The notes beneath the pieces were generated by a model, which was given only the letters and a program-made list of their open reading frames with translations, was not told the origin of the DNA and did not search any database. A DNA stretch of 64,000 nt from Sulfuritalea sp. (GTDB lineage Bacteria; Pseudomonadota; Gammaproteobacteria; Burkholderiales; Rhodocyclaceae). Below are positions 36,011 through 46,435 of the stretch, in pieces. The DNA lies in assembly GCA_023700805.1 (NCBI GenBank), contig JAMPYF010000007.1:62001-126000 (forward strand). The letters run 5' to 3'. Position 1 is the first letter of the stretch; every line of letters starts with the position of its first letter. The translations under genes and the position numbers were made by a program.

Positions 36011-37381
36011 ATGCATGTACTGATCATAGACGACGAGTTGGCCCTGAGGCAGATCATTGCGGTCACGGTGCGTCGCGCCGGGTACTCGGTCGATATGGCG
36101 GTCGGCGTCAAGGATGCGGCGGCCAAGCTGATTCGCGGCGACATCGATGTGGCGATCTGCGATATCAGGATGCAGGATGGCGACGGCGTCGATCTGGTGC
36201 GCAGCATGAAAAGCGCCGGCGTTCCGACCCTTTTCATCATGGTCACCGCTTTCGCTTCGGTACAGACGGCGGTGGAAGCGTTGCGTGCCGGCGCCATGGA
36301 TTACATGGTCAAGCCGGTCGACAGCGAGGAACTGCTGTACAGGTTGCGTCAAGCGCAGACATTGCTGGGTTTGAAGGCTGAAAACGTAGCGCTGCGAAAA
36401 TTTGTCAGTGGCGAACGGGGCAATGACCGGTTCAAGTTTACCTCGGCATCCATGGCCGCCGTCGAGAGGCTCGCCACGCGGGTTGCAACGATCGACAGCA
36501 CCGTCCTGATCACCGGCGAAAGCGGAACCGGCAAAGGAGTGCTGGCGCGATTCATCCACGATCAGAGCTTGCGTGTCGAAGCGCCATTCATACCCGTGAA
36601 TTGCAGCGCGATCCCCGAGAATCTTCTGGAAAGCGAGCTGTTCGGGCACACCAAGGGAGCCTTTTCGGGTGCCGCCCAGGCGCGCAAGGGCTTGTTTGCC
36701 CAAGCGGACACGGGAACGCTGTTCCTCGACGAGATTGGCGAGCTTCCCCTGCACATGCAGACCAAGATGCTGCATGTGATTGAAGACAAGGAAATCCGCC
36801 CGATCGGGGGCGAGCAGCTACGCAAGGTCGATACGCGAATCGTGGTGGCGACCAATCGGGATCTGTCGGCGATGGTGGCAGAGGGAACCTTCCGTGAAGA
36901 TCTTTTTTTCCGGATTTCGCAGTTCCACATCGATCTTCCGCCGCTGCGAAACCGCGGGGAAGATATTCTGCGCTTGATACATTTTTTCCTGCAGACTGCG
37001 AAGCTCAAGGGTGAAACCAACGTCGAGCTTGATCCGGCAGCCGAGGAACTCCTGCTCGAGTACCACTGGCCAGGCAATGTGCGTGAACTTGAGAATGTAA
37101 TCGGTCGGGCCATCATCATGGCCGACGGAGGCCGCATCACCATCGGCGACCTGCCTCCCGGACTGTCAGCCCGCACTGGAAAATCGGCGCGGGAACAGAA
37201 GGCGGCTTCAGCGAGCGGAAGTTTGCGGGAGCAAGTTCGGCGCGCCGAAGCTGATATCATTTTCCGCGTGCTGAGGGAGTGCGGCGGAGATCGCAAAGTC
37301 GCTGCGCAGCAACTGGAAATAGGACTCTCCAGCCTTTACCGAAAACTGGAGGAGTTTGAGAACCTCGGCGTTACTTTGTAG
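36011..37381 (+). CDS. NtrC-family sigma54-dependent response regulator
   Basis: Receiver VLIIDDE..DVAICDIRMQDGDG; GESGTGKG Walker A; GAFSGA loop; Fis-type HTH. Confidence 0.93.
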   Translation: MHVLIIDDELALRQIIAVTVRRAGYSVDMAVGVKDAAAKLIRGDIDVAICDIRMQDGDGVDLVRSMKSAGVPTLFIMVTAFASVQTAVEALRAGAMDYMVKPVDSEELLYRLRQAQTLLGLKAENVALRKFVSGERGNDRFKFTSASMAAVERLATRVATIDSTVLITGESGTGKGVLARFIHDQSLRVEAPFIPVNCSAIPENLLESELFGHTKGAFSGAAQARKGLFAQADTGTLFLDEIGELPLHMQTKMLHVIEDKEIRPIGGEQLRKVDTRIVVATNRDLSAMVAEGTFREDLFFRISQFHIDLPPLRNRGEDILRLIHFFLQTAKLKGETNVELDPAAEELLLEYHWPGNVRELENVIGRAIIMADGGRITIGDLPPGLSARTGKSAREQKAASASGSLREQVRRAEADIIFRVLRECGGDRKVAAQQLEIGLSSLYRKLEEFENLGVTL

Positions 37382-37435
37382 TGTCGATCGTAGTGTGCAG
37401 GCTTGGCCGAATCTGGCGTTGAAGGGGTGAGTTGA

Positions 37436-38101
37436 ATGACCGTGTTTAAATCGTGCAGGAATTCTTGGCAGCTTGCTGGTCTGGCGTTCCTGATATTTGC
37501 GGCCGGCACAAGCCCGGCTTCCGCCGGGGCGGATGAGGACTATGCGGCCGGTATGGTGCAGTATGAAAGAAACGACTTCACCAATGCCATGCCCTTGATG
37601 CGCAAGGCTGCCGACGCCGGCCACATCAAGGCCATGATCATACTGGCGACGATGCTCGACGCCGCCGAGGTCGATGATCAAGCGGCGGCCTATTACCGCA
37701 AGGCTGCCGACGCTGGCAGTCTGGATGGAGTCTATGGACTGGCCACGATGTACGCTTCGGGAGATGGCGTCAAGAAAGACGTTCAGGAAGCACGGAACCT
37801 CATCATTCGCGCGGCCGAGGGCGGGCATCAGCAGGCCACCTGGGTCCTTGCTCAAGCTTATATCCGCGGAGAACTGGGAATCCCCGATGATCAGCGGGAT
37901 GGCAAGGACGCGCTTAAGTGGATCACCCTTGCAGCCGACAAGGAGTTCCTGCCGGCGTTGGAGGCCTTGGAGAAAGCCTATCGTTCAGGCGGTTATGGCT
38001 TGGCGCCGGACATCGCCAAAGCCGACGAGCTGAAGCTGAAGATCAACAAGCATCGTGGAGTCACGGAGAAGAAACCCCGTCGTCGCGGAGAGAAGAAATG
38101 A
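37436..38101 (+). CDS. Sel1-repeat exported protein
   Basis: Signal peptide; Sel1 units (AAAYYRKAADAGSLDGVYGLATMYASGDGVKKD). Confidence 0.82.
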   Translation: MTVFKSCRNSWQLAGLAFLIFAAGTSPASAGADEDYAAGMVQYERNDFTNAMPLMRKAADAGHIKAMIILATMLDAAEVDDQAAAYYRKAADAGSLDGVYGLATMYASGDGVKKDVQEARNLIIRAAEGGHQQATWVLAQAYIRGELGIPDDQRDGKDALKWITLAADKEFLPALEALEKAYRSGGYGLAPDIAKADELKLKINKHRGVTEKKPRRRGEKK

Positions 38102-38412
38102 AGTCGGGAGCCCTTGGATTTGCCGTTGCACTGGGTGTCGCAGCCCTGGTGGTTCCAAGGACTTCACTCGCGCTTGACCTGCTGCGCGGGCAACGTGTAT
38201 TCAACATGCATTGTTCAGTCTGTCATGGCATGAACGGGGTCCCGGTAATTCAGCAGGCGCCAAGTTTTGCCACCAAGGAACGCCTGATGCAGCCGGATAT
38301 GATGCTTGTCCAGTCGGTCAAGACCGGGAAGACCCTGATGCCGCCATTCATGGGGATACTCAAAGATGAGGAAATCCTCGATGCCATTCACTATGCACGA
38401 ACGCTACGCTGA
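38098..38412 (+). CDS. Small monoheme cytochrome c
   Basis: ATGA overlap; signal peptide; CSVCHGMNG; TLMPPFMGILKDEEI. Confidence 0.85.
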   Translation: MKSGALGFAVALGVAALVVPRTSLALDLLRGQRVFNMHCSVCHGMNGVPVIQQAPSFATKERLMQPDMMLVQSVKTGKTLMPPFMGILKDEEILDAIHYARTLR

Positions 38413-38428
38413 AGGAATTAGCCAGATG

Positions 38429-39493
38429 ATGTTCTGGAACGCCTGCAAAAAAAATGCATTCTTCATGGCATTCCTATGCCTTTTCACAGACACAGCTTTC
38501 GCACAGGGAGCTGAAAAGGTAGCTGACCGATTCGAAACGGGAAGCGGCACCTATGTCCGTTCCCTGTTGCACGACAAGGCGGCCAATTCGCTTTGGGTCG
38601 GAACTTCCGTGGGAGCTATGGAGATCGACCTGAAGTCCAGCACGCCGCTGCGCACCTTTACGCGCAACGATGGCTTGGCGAACGAATATGTTTTTGGGAT
38701 GGGGATCGACTCGCAGGGCTACACCTGGTTCGGCACCAACGCCGGGGGCGCCTCGCGTTACAAGAATGGCAAGTGGAAAACCTATTTTCCCATGCATGGC
38801 CTGGCTGACTACTGGATTTACTGCTTTGCCAATGACAAGGACGGCAATCTCTGGATAGGCACTTGGGCTGGCGCCAACCTTTTCAACGTCAAGACCGGAA
38901 AGTTCAAAACCTTCGTCAAAGAACTGATCAACGAATGGGTGTATGGACTGGGCGTCGATAAGGATGGGCGTGTCTGGTTCGGTACGGAAGGCGGCGTGTC
39001 GATGTTCGACGGAAAGCGCTGGACATCGTGGACCCATAAGGACGGCTTGGGAGCCGACAATCCGGAAGGACTCCCGACAAGTCCGAATACCGGCTTGGGA
39101 ACCCGCTCCCGCCATGACCTGACTACCGAGGTGCAGGGGATGGGAACCTATAACCCCAACTACGTATTCTCGATCCTCATCGCCAAGGACGGCAGCATTT
39201 GGGCGGGCACCTGGGGCGGCGGCGTCAGCCGCTGGGACGGAAAAAAATGGACGAGTCTGTCGTCCAAGAACGGGCTTGCCGGGAATATCGTTTACTCGAT
39301 TGTCCAAGACGATAGTGGCGTGTACTGGTTTGGCACCGACAAGGGCGTATCGCGATTCGACGGGAAGAACTGGAAAACCTTCGGGGTCAAGGATGGACTC
39401 TTCGATGAGCATGTATACGCACTTGCCCTGACTCCGGGGGCGAATCTGTGGGCCGGTACGAAACGTGGTGTGGTGAGGATTGCGGCAAAGTGA
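38429..39493 (+). CDS. Exported Reg_prop-type beta-propeller protein
   Basis: Signal peptide; repeated WxGT.GG.SR.DGK.W.....DGL blades. Confidence 0.82.
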   Translation: MFWNACKKNAFFMAFLCLFTDTAFAQGAEKVADRFETGSGTYVRSLLHDKAANSLWVGTSVGAMEIDLKSSTPLRTFTRNDGLANEYVFGMGIDSQGYTWFGTNAGGASRYKNGKWKTYFPMHGLADYWIYCFANDKDGNLWIGTWAGANLFNVKTGKFKTFVKELINEWVYGLGVDKDGRVWFGTEGGVSMFDGKRWTSWTHKDGLGADNPEGLPTSPNTGLGTRSRHDLTTEVQGMGTYNPNYVFSILIAKDGSIWAGTWGGGVSRWDGKKWTSLSSKNGLAGNIVYSIVQDDSGVYWFGTDKGVSRFDGKNWKTFGVKDGLFDEHVYALALTPGANLWAGTKRGVVRIAAK

Positions 39494-39519
39494 AAACAAT
39501 CAAATATTCGGAGTTCAAT

Positions 39520-40713
39520 ATGGGTGCGGTTCCGCGTTTCCTGCTTGCCTCCCTGGCGTTGGTTGCCGCAGGGATCGTAGTTGCAGCTGACGCACCGCCG
39601 CGCGCACCGGTTGCCGGCGCCGCTGGCGGCGCAGCGCCTCATCCGCCGGTTGCCCCCCCCAGCCGTGAGGGCAAGGTGAACGTCGACCTGACTCAGAAGT
39701 TCACCCACTTTCGCGTCGGTGGCAAGAACGTCAAGTCGCTGTACTTCGATCGCGGCATTGCCTGGGTCGGGACCTCGGGTGGCGTCGTGCGCTATGACAC
39801 GAAGGATGACAGTTTCAAGTTCATCGATACCAAGGATGGCTTGTTGTCGAACGGCATGTTCTACGTGGGCAGGGTCAAGGGCAGAATTGCTGTCGGCACC
39901 TATGGTGGCGGCCTTTCTTTGCTCGATGAAAAAACCGGCAAATGGCAGACCTACAATATCCCGGAAGGCCTCGGGGACGCCTTTGTCTATGACGTGATCA
40001 CTGCCAAGAACGGTGATATCTGGATCGCGACATGGTCCGGGGCAAATCGCGTGCGCGGTGGCGATCTCGACAACCGTAGCAAATGGGATCTCTACACGGT
40101 CGAGAATACCAAGGGCGGGCTGCCCAATGACTGGGTTTATGGGCTTGCCGAAGGCAAGAATGGAGACATCTGGCTGGCCACCGAGGGCGGCATGGCACGC
40201 TTCGCCAATAATCGCTGGGAAAACTGGAACCACGCCAAGGGCCTCGGTGCCTCCTATGATCGAGTAAAGAAGGACATTGCATTCAAGAACGATCCGGGCA
40301 AGCAGTCGGTGCATCATGCCAAACAGAAGGAAGAAATGGGCTTGCTGGACGTCGATGTCGCCTACAACCCGAACTATGTGGTTGCGCTCGAGGTTGATGC
40401 AAACGGGGGGGTATGGGCGGGCACCTGGGGTGGCGGCTTGGCTCGGTTCGATGGGAAGCGCTGGCACAACTACACGACCACCGAGGGATTGCCCGGGAAT
40501 CATGTCTTTTCCCTGCATCTCGATCCCAAGGGACAACTCTGGGTAGGCACGAACAATGGGCTTACACGGTGGCAGAACGGAAAATTTGCCAAGGCCCTGA
40601 CTACAGCCGATGGCTTGTTTGCGAATAACGTGTTCGCCATGACATCGTCTCCGGATGGGGCGCTTTGGATCGGAAGTTACGGTGGAGTGGCACATCTGCG
40701 ACTTGGCAAGTAA
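39520..40713 (+). CDS. Exported Reg_prop-type beta-propeller protein (tandem paralog)
   Basis: Signal peptide; GLxRWQNGKFAKALTTADGLFANNVF-type blades. Confidence 0.82.
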   Translation: MGAVPRFLLASLALVAAGIVVAADAPPRAPVAGAAGGAAPHPPVAPPSREGKVNVDLTQKFTHFRVGGKNVKSLYFDRGIAWVGTSGGVVRYDTKDDSFKFIDTKDGLLSNGMFYVGRVKGRIAVGTYGGGLSLLDEKTGKWQTYNIPEGLGDAFVYDVITAKNGDIWIATWSGANRVRGGDLDNRSKWDLYTVENTKGGLPNDWVYGLAEGKNGDIWLATEGGMARFANNRWENWNHAKGLGASYDRVKKDIAFKNDPGKQSVHHAKQKEEMGLLDVDVAYNPNYVVALEVDANGGVWAGTWGGGLARFDGKRWHNYTTTEGLPGNHVFSLHLDPKGQLWVGTNNGLTRWQNGKFAKALTTADGLFANNVFAMTSSPDGALWIGSYGGVAHLRLGK

Positions 40714-40768
40714 CTTCGGCAGTTGAACGCGGATTGGTCCGCTCCGCCCCGGACTGCGGCCAAAATCG

Positions 40769-41425
40769 ATGCAGGACCATTCTTGGTTGCGTGTTTGCAT
40801 GAGGCCTCTGGCGGTTTTGTGCGGACTGCTTTTGGTTCCGCCGGCCGGCTGGATTCTCGAATCGGCGGCGGCTGGTACCTCGGCATTTGTAAAGGCTGCG
40901 CCGAACGTGGCGCCGGTGGAGGATCCGCCGCGCGCCAGCGCCGAAAGTTCGACCGGGGAAACGCATCCAGCGCGCCTTGCCCTGGAACGAAACCCGATTC
41001 ACGACGAGTCGAATCCGGATTATCTGCGGCTGCAGCGCATCGATGAGGCAATGCGCTTCGTCACGCGTGACGCCATAGGATTCCCGGACTGGATGGCGGC
41101 TCTGCGTTCTGGCGCAATTTCGCCGCGCGCAGGGCTTTCCGCGACTGAAAAAATGGACGTCTTCGATTTGGATATCGTGATGAAGAACACCAAGGAAATG
41201 CCCCATGTTCTTTTTCCGCATCAGTCCCATACGCTTTGGCTCGACTGCTCCAACTGCCATCCCCGGCCGTTCTTGCCCAAGGCCGGATCGAATCCTGTTT
41301 CAATGAGCCAGATTTTTCGCGGGGAGTATTGCGGCATGTGCCATGATCGCGTCGCCTTCATAACCTTCTTCTCATGCGATCGCTGTCACAGCGTGGCTCA
41401 AAGCGTTCCAGCACCAAGAAAATGA
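40769..41425 (+). CDS. Triheme c7-like cytochrome (family B)
   Basis: PHQSHTLWLDCSNCH, CGMCH, CDRCH. Confidence 0.83.
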   Translation: MQDHSWLRVCMRPLAVLCGLLLVPPAGWILESAAAGTSAFVKAAPNVAPVEDPPRASAESSTGETHPARLALERNPIHDESNPDYLRLQRIDEAMRFVTRDAIGFPDWMAALRSGAISPRAGLSATEKMDVFDLDIVMKNTKEMPHVLFPHQSHTLWLDCSNCHPRPFLPKAGSNPVSMSQIFRGEYCGMCHDRVAFITFFSCDRCHSVAQSVPAPRK

Positions 41426-41657
41426 CTGACGTTGCAGATTCACCAGAGAATCGGTGACGCCATCCGACGCGTGTTCAAGACCGCATCGAGGAAATGCGAA
41501 ATGCAGCGCAAGAGTTTGGCGGCACCGGCTGCTACCAATCAAGAAAGTCACAATATTCGGGTTCTCATTTACAGGAAGCATTCCCGTACTTGGAAATATC
41601 GATGCCGCGATGTATGGGCCGCGAGCTCAGATCGAGCCCAGTATCATTGTTTCGACC

Positions 41658-41673
41658 CTGACATGATTTTTGC
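41658..41673 (+). promoter_or_regulatory. Weak sigma54-like element upstream of the HiPIP gene
   Basis: TGACATGATTTTTGCT: -12 TTGCT intact and spacing exact, but -24 GG is GA; 54 nt before ATG 41727. Confidence 0.3.
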
Positions 41674-41726
41674 TACGGCTTTGGTCGGCTCCCAATAACT
41701 GGGGGACTTTACTGGAGAGTTCAAAT

Positions 41727-41990
41727 ATGGATCTGTCTCGTCGCAACATGCTTAAGCTGGGCGGTGCCGCCCTGGCAATGATTCCCGTTGTCGCGCTGGC
41801 CGCAAAAAACGATGCCATGCGCTCGGCTATGAAATACAAGGACGCGCCGGAAGGTGACAAGAGCTGTGCCAACTGCGTGCAGTTCGTTCCGGGCAAGTCG
41901 CCGGCAGATGCGGGCGGCTGCAAGATATTCCCCGGCGACACCGAAGTTTCGCCGAAGGGTTACTGCGTGGCCTGGGCAAAGAAGCCATAA
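41727..41990 (+). CDS. High-potential iron-sulfur protein (HiPIP), Tat-type signal
   Basis: SRRNMLKLGGAAL; CANCVQF...GGCKIFPG...VSPKGYCVAWAKK four-Cys pattern. Confidence 0.9.
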   Translation: MDLSRRNMLKLGGAALAMIPVVALAAKNDAMRSAMKYKDAPEGDKSCANCVQFVPGKSPADAGGCKIFPGDTEVSPKGYCVAWAKKP

Positions 41991-42001
41991 GAGCCACACC
42001 T

Positions 42002-42036
42002 GAAAATGAAAAGGGTGTTGCGCCCTTTTCATTTTC
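42002..42036 (+). terminator. Strong hairpin terminator after the HiPIP gene
   Basis: GAAAATGAAAAGGG-TGTTGCG-CCCTTTTCATTTTC, 14-bp perfect stem. Confidence 0.75.
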
Positions 42037-42471
42037 CGTCGTTTCAATATCCGACATTGTATTTGCTGGTTCCGAGTCTCAAGATTTCGAGTCGGCAATC
42101 GCGCTGTAGTGACACGTCAATTGGACTGGATGCGTAGCTGACGGATTCGTCGCCACGCTGAATGGCCAGGCTTGGCCTACACCGGGGCGGCCGTTTTGAC
42201 GGCAGTCCAGGGCTGCACGCAAGATCGGTCAGATCGGGCTCGACCGAGATTGCGGTCATTGCACGCTGCGCGTGGACGGCCACTCGGTGTGCGCAAGGCT
42301 TCCTTGGCTTGAACTTCGCAAGAGCACAAGTCCTGCACTGCCACGGCGGCGAAAGCCCATACAATAATAGTCAAGCTCGATTTGACTGTCCCCTTCTCAG
42401 TCCGGATATTCCATGCATAGTCGTATCCGCCGTTTCTGCTGCCAAGCGTTGCGCGTGAGCAATCAGCCTCG

Positions 42472-45400
42472 ATGTATGGGCCGGCCGACGGCTGGATGAT
42501 GGCGATGCAGCGGCCCCGCTTGCACCTCCGCGACGCGGCTTTGGCGTTTTTGGTTTTTTTTCTGGCTGCCGCTGTGGCAGCTGGCTTGATCTGGTATTCG
42601 GAGAAGCACCGCCTTGAGGTTGAACGAGCGCGAGTCTCCATTCTTGCCGGACACGCCCACGAACTTCAACGCAACATCGAGAACGCGCTCTCTGCCACCT
42701 ATAGCCTCGCTGCGCTAATTCGACAAGGCAGGGGCAGCATCGAAGACTTCGAGGCCGTCGCGAACCAGATGCTGCCGTTCTATCCGGGGGTGACGGCCCT
42801 GCAATTGGCTCCAGGTGGAGTGGTGCGGCATAGCGTGCCGCTCGCGGGGAATGAAAAGGCCATTGGTCACGATTTATTGAAGGACCCGGCGCGAACCAAG
42901 GAGGCTTTCCTCGCCCGTGACACCGGAAAGCTTACTCTGGCCGGGCCTTTCAATCTGATTCAGGGAGGGCTGGGCGTGGTCGGACGCTTGCCCGTATATC
43001 TTGATGGCGAACGAGGTACATCGATATTCTGGGGATTTACCACGGTCCTGATCCGTTTCCCGGATGTACTCGAAGGCATCAATCTGGATGAATTGATCGC
43101 GCAAGGTTTTGCCTATGAACTTTGGCGCATCCATCCCGATACCGGGTTGAGGCAGACCATTGCGGCATCGTCGCCGGAACTGCGGCTGAGCGATCCGGTC
43201 GAGGCCATGCTTCAGGTACCCAATGCGACCTGGACGTTCAGTCTGGCACCGATCAAGGGATGGGGGGATCCACTCGGCCTCTCGCTCAAGCTTGCACTGG
43301 GACTGATCTTCAGCCTGTTGTTGGCGCTCCTCGCCAAGCTGGTGCTGCAACTGAAGGCGCACCAGCAAGGACTCGAACGGCTGATTGCGGAGCGTACCAG
43401 TCAAATTCTGGCGACCCAGACGCAGTTGCAGGCGACACTTGATGCCATTCCCGATGTCTTGCTGGAGCTAGGGTTGGATGGGCGCTGTTATGACTGCCAC
43501 GTACCGCGCACGGGTCTGCAGGCGGGATTTGTCGGTGACCTGATCGGCAAAAGCGTGGTCAACGCTTTCCCATCGGCGGCTGCAGAATGCATTCTTTCAT
43601 CATTGCGGCAGGCGAACACGGCGGGCTACTCCCGCGGCACGGAGTTCGAACTGCAGGATGCAGCGCATAGGCGCTGGTTCGAGTTGTCAATTTCCGCCAA
43701 AGGCGGGGAGCCGGGTCAGGCGCCGCGCTTTGTGGTCCTGCTGCGCGAAACGACCATGCGCAAGCAGGCCGAGGAGGCATTCAAGGCGTCGGAGCAGCGC
43801 TTTCGGGACATCGTCAATACGACCGACGGAATTGTCTGGGAGGCCGACGCAGCCACGCTGACGTTCAGCTTTATCAGCAAACAGGTGGAGCGTCTGCTTG
43901 GCTACGCAGTCGACGATTGGCTCAGTCCGGGTTTCTGGGTGGAGCACCTGCATGCCGAGGATAGGGGTTGGGTGCCGGCGTATTGCGTCGAACATGCACG
44001 ACGCCAGGAACCGTATGATTTCGAGTACCGGGTGATCGCAAAGGACGGACGTACGGTTTGGCTGCGCGATATCGTCACGGTCGTCGCCGAAAGCGGCGAG
44101 CCGCGCTGGCTGCGCGGCATCAAAGTGGACATTACGCGCAGCAAGTGGACTGAGGTCGCTTTGCAGGAGAGCGCTGCACGTCATCACGCCATTACGCAAT
44201 CAGCCAACGATGCCATTGTCACCGGCAACAGCGCCGGCAATATTGTGGGCTGGAATCGACGCGCTGAAGTCATTTTCGGTTACGCCGAGTCCGAAGCCAT
44301 CATGCAACCGCTGACCCTGCTGATGCCGGAGCGCTATCGGGAGCAACATCGCGCGGGAATGAGTCGGCTGCAAACCGGCGGCGAGGCGCGGATAATCGGC
44401 AAGGCCGTCGAATTGACGGGACTGCGCAAGGATGGCAGCGAGTTTCCGATGGAACTCTCGCTGGCCAAATGGGAGGTTGCGGAAGGACGGTTCTTCAGCG
44501 GAACCATACGCGATCTCACCGAGCGCAAACGGGACGAAGCGAGCCTTCGCATCGCTGCGACCGCGTTCGATTCCCAGGAGGGCATGGTCGTCACCGATGC
44601 CGCGACCAGGATCCTGCGGGTGAACCGCGCCTTCACCGATATCACCGGCTACACCGCGGAAGAAGCCGTTGGACAGACACCGCGCATGCTCAACTCCGGC
44701 CGGCACGGCAAGGCGTTCTATGCAGCGATGTGGGAGCATATCCAGCGCACGGGAGGATGGCGGGGAGAAATCTGGAATCGACGCAAGAACGGAGAACTGT
44801 ATATCGAATGGCTCACGATCACGGCAGTGAAGGGAAACAGCGGCGACGTGACTCATTACGTCGGTACCCTGACCGACATAACCCGACGCAAGGAAGCCGA
44901 AGATGCGATCCAGCATCTTGCCTTCTACGATCCCCTGACGCAATTGCCGAACCGGCGCCTGCTGCTGGATCGGCTGCAGCAGGCCCTCGCCACATGCGCC
45001 CGTAGCGGGCGCGAGGGCGCGCTGCTGTTCATCGATCTGGACGACTTCAAGACGCTCAACGATACCCTTGGCCATGACATCGGCGATCTGTTGCTGCGGC
45101 AGGTTGCCGAACGCCTCGTCATCTGCATTCGTGAGGGCGACACGGTGGCCAGATTTGGTGGTGACGAGTTTGTGGTGATGCTCGAAGATCTTAGCGGGGA
45201 CTCCCAGGAAGCGGCAATTCAGGCCGAAACCGTGGCCGGGAAAATACTGGCCTCGCTGAACCATGCCTACCGGCTCGCGGGCACCGAGCATCAGAGCACG
45301 CCGAGCATCGGCATCACCCTGTTCGGCAATCGCCGCGATACGGTGGAGGAACTCCTCAAGCGCGCGGACCTTGCCATGTATCAGGCCAAGGCGGCAGGCC

Positions 45401-46215
45401 GCAATACCCTGCGTTTTTTCGATCCGAACATGCAGGCCGTGGTCAGTGCCCGCGCAAGGCTGGAAGCCGACTTGCGCCAGGGTTTGCGCCAACATGAGTT
45501 CCTGCTGCACTACCAGGCCCAGATGGACAGCGGAGGACGTTTGACCGGTGTCGAGGCGCTGGTCCGCTGGCAGCATCCGCAACACGGACTGGTGCTTCCG
45601 GCCGAGTTCATCCCTCTGGCCGAAACCACGGGGCTGATTCTGCCTCTTGGTCATTTGGTGCTCGAAGCTGCCTGCCGCCAACTGGTCGCCTGGGAGATGC
45701 GGCCGGAAATGTCCCATCTCACTGTGGCCGTGAACGTCAGTCCGCGTCAGTTTCGTCACAAGGATTTTGTGGAACAGGTGATGGCCGTGCTGGCGGCTAC
45801 GGGCGTCAATGCGAAACGGCTGAAACTGGAGCTTACCGAAGGTGTTCTGGTGGACGATGTGGACAACACCATCGCCAAAATGACGGCTCTGAGGGCAGAA
45901 GGCGTCCGCTTCTCCCTGGATGACTTCGGCACCGGCTATTCTTCGCTGTCCTACCTGAAGCGCCTTCCGCTCGACCAGTTGAAGATCGACAAGTCATTTG
46001 TGCGCGATGTGCTCACCGGATCAAACGATTCCGCGATCGCACGAACGGTCATCGCCCTGGGACAGAACCTCGGCTTGTCGGTCATCGCCGAAGGTGTGGA
46101 AACCGAGGCACAGCGCGATTTCCTTGCGCGCAACGGCTGCCATGCCTATCAGGGCTATTTGTTCAGCCGTCCGCTGCCCTTGGACAAGTTCGAGGAGTTC
46201 GCGCAGAGTATCTGA
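42472..46215 (+). CDS. CHASE-PAS-GGDEF-EAL protein
   Basis: N-terminal TM and CHASE-like region, PAS domains, ARFGGDEF and EALVRWQHP intact. Confidence 0.9.
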   Translation: MYGPADGWMMAMQRPRLHLRDAALAFLVFFLAAAVAAGLIWYSEKHRLEVERARVSILAGHAHELQRNIENALSATYSLAALIRQGRGSIEDFEAVANQMLPFYPGVTALQLAPGGVVRHSVPLAGNEKAIGHDLLKDPARTKEAFLARDTGKLTLAGPFNLIQGGLGVVGRLPVYLDGERGTSIFWGFTTVLIRFPDVLEGINLDELIAQGFAYELWRIHPDTGLRQTIAASSPELRLSDPVEAMLQVPNATWTFSLAPIKGWGDPLGLSLKLALGLIFSLLLALLAKLVLQLKAHQQGLERLIAERTSQILATQTQLQATLDAIPDVLLELGLDGRCYDCHVPRTGLQAGFVGDLIGKSVVNAFPSAAAECILSSLRQANTAGYSRGTEFELQDAAHRRWFELSISAKGGEPGQAPRFVVLLRETTMRKQAEEAFKASEQRFRDIVNTTDGIVWEADAATLTFSFISKQVERLLGYAVDDWLSPGFWVEHLHAEDRGWVPAYCVEHARRQEPYDFEYRVIAKDGRTVWLRDIVTVVAESGEPRWLRGIKVDITRSKWTEVALQESAARHHAITQSANDAIVTGNSAGNIVGWNRRAEVIFGYAESEAIMQPLTLLMPERYREQHRAGMSRLQTGGEARIIGKAVELTGLRKDGSEFPMELSLAKWEVAEGRFFSGTIRDLTERKRDEASLRIAATAFDSQEGMVVTDAATRILRVNRAFTDITGYTAEEAVGQTPRMLNSGRHGKAFYAAMWEHIQRTGGWRGEIWNRRKNGELYIEWLTITAVKGNSGDVTHYVGTLTDITRRKEAEDAIQHLAFYDPLTQLPNRRLLLDRLQQALATCARSGREGALLFIDLDDFKTLNDTLGHDIGDLLLRQVAERLVICIREGDTVARFGGDEFVVMLEDLSGDSQEAAIQAETVAGKILASLNHAYRLAGTEHQSTPSIGITLFGNRRDTVEELLKRADLAMYQAKAAGRNTLRFFDPNMQAVVSARARLEADLRQGLRQHEFLLHYQAQMDSGGRLTGVEALVRWQHPQHGLVLPAEFIPLAETTGLILPLGHLVLEAACRQLVAWEMRPEMSHLTVAVNVSPRQFRHKDFVEQVMAVLAATGVNAKRLKLELTEGVLVDDVDNTIAKMTALRAEGVRFSLDDFGTGYSSLSYLKRLPLDQLKIDKSFVRDVLTGSNDSAIARTVIALGQNLGLSVIAEGVETEAQRDFLARNGCHAYQGYLFSRPLPLDKFEEFAQSI

Positions 46216-46435
46216 CCGTGGTCGCGAGGCGCCCGATTTCCAGGTGTTGGCAGCCGTGCCGTGCCGCTTGCCCCCCGCGCTGGTGAATTCGGTCCTTCGA
46301 TTCGCCGCGCCGCCAGCACCAACTTTCCTGCCAGCCGTCGATTTGTGCTAGCCGGCCAAGACATCATGCCGACTCTTGCAGTCTTGCCGCGAGGCGGTTA
46401 TCTTGTGCGCTTCTTCGATAACCACACACACTGCT

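Noticed and set aside
41609-42485. 14-mer CGATGTATGGGCCG occurring twice
   Set aside because: A single pair of 14-mers is expected by chance in a 64-kb sequence.
44200-45759. 519-aa minus-strand ORF (likewise 17748..18779, 38474..39499 and 39292..40800 on the minus strand)
   Set aside because: Fully antisense to well-supported genes and without recognisable domains.
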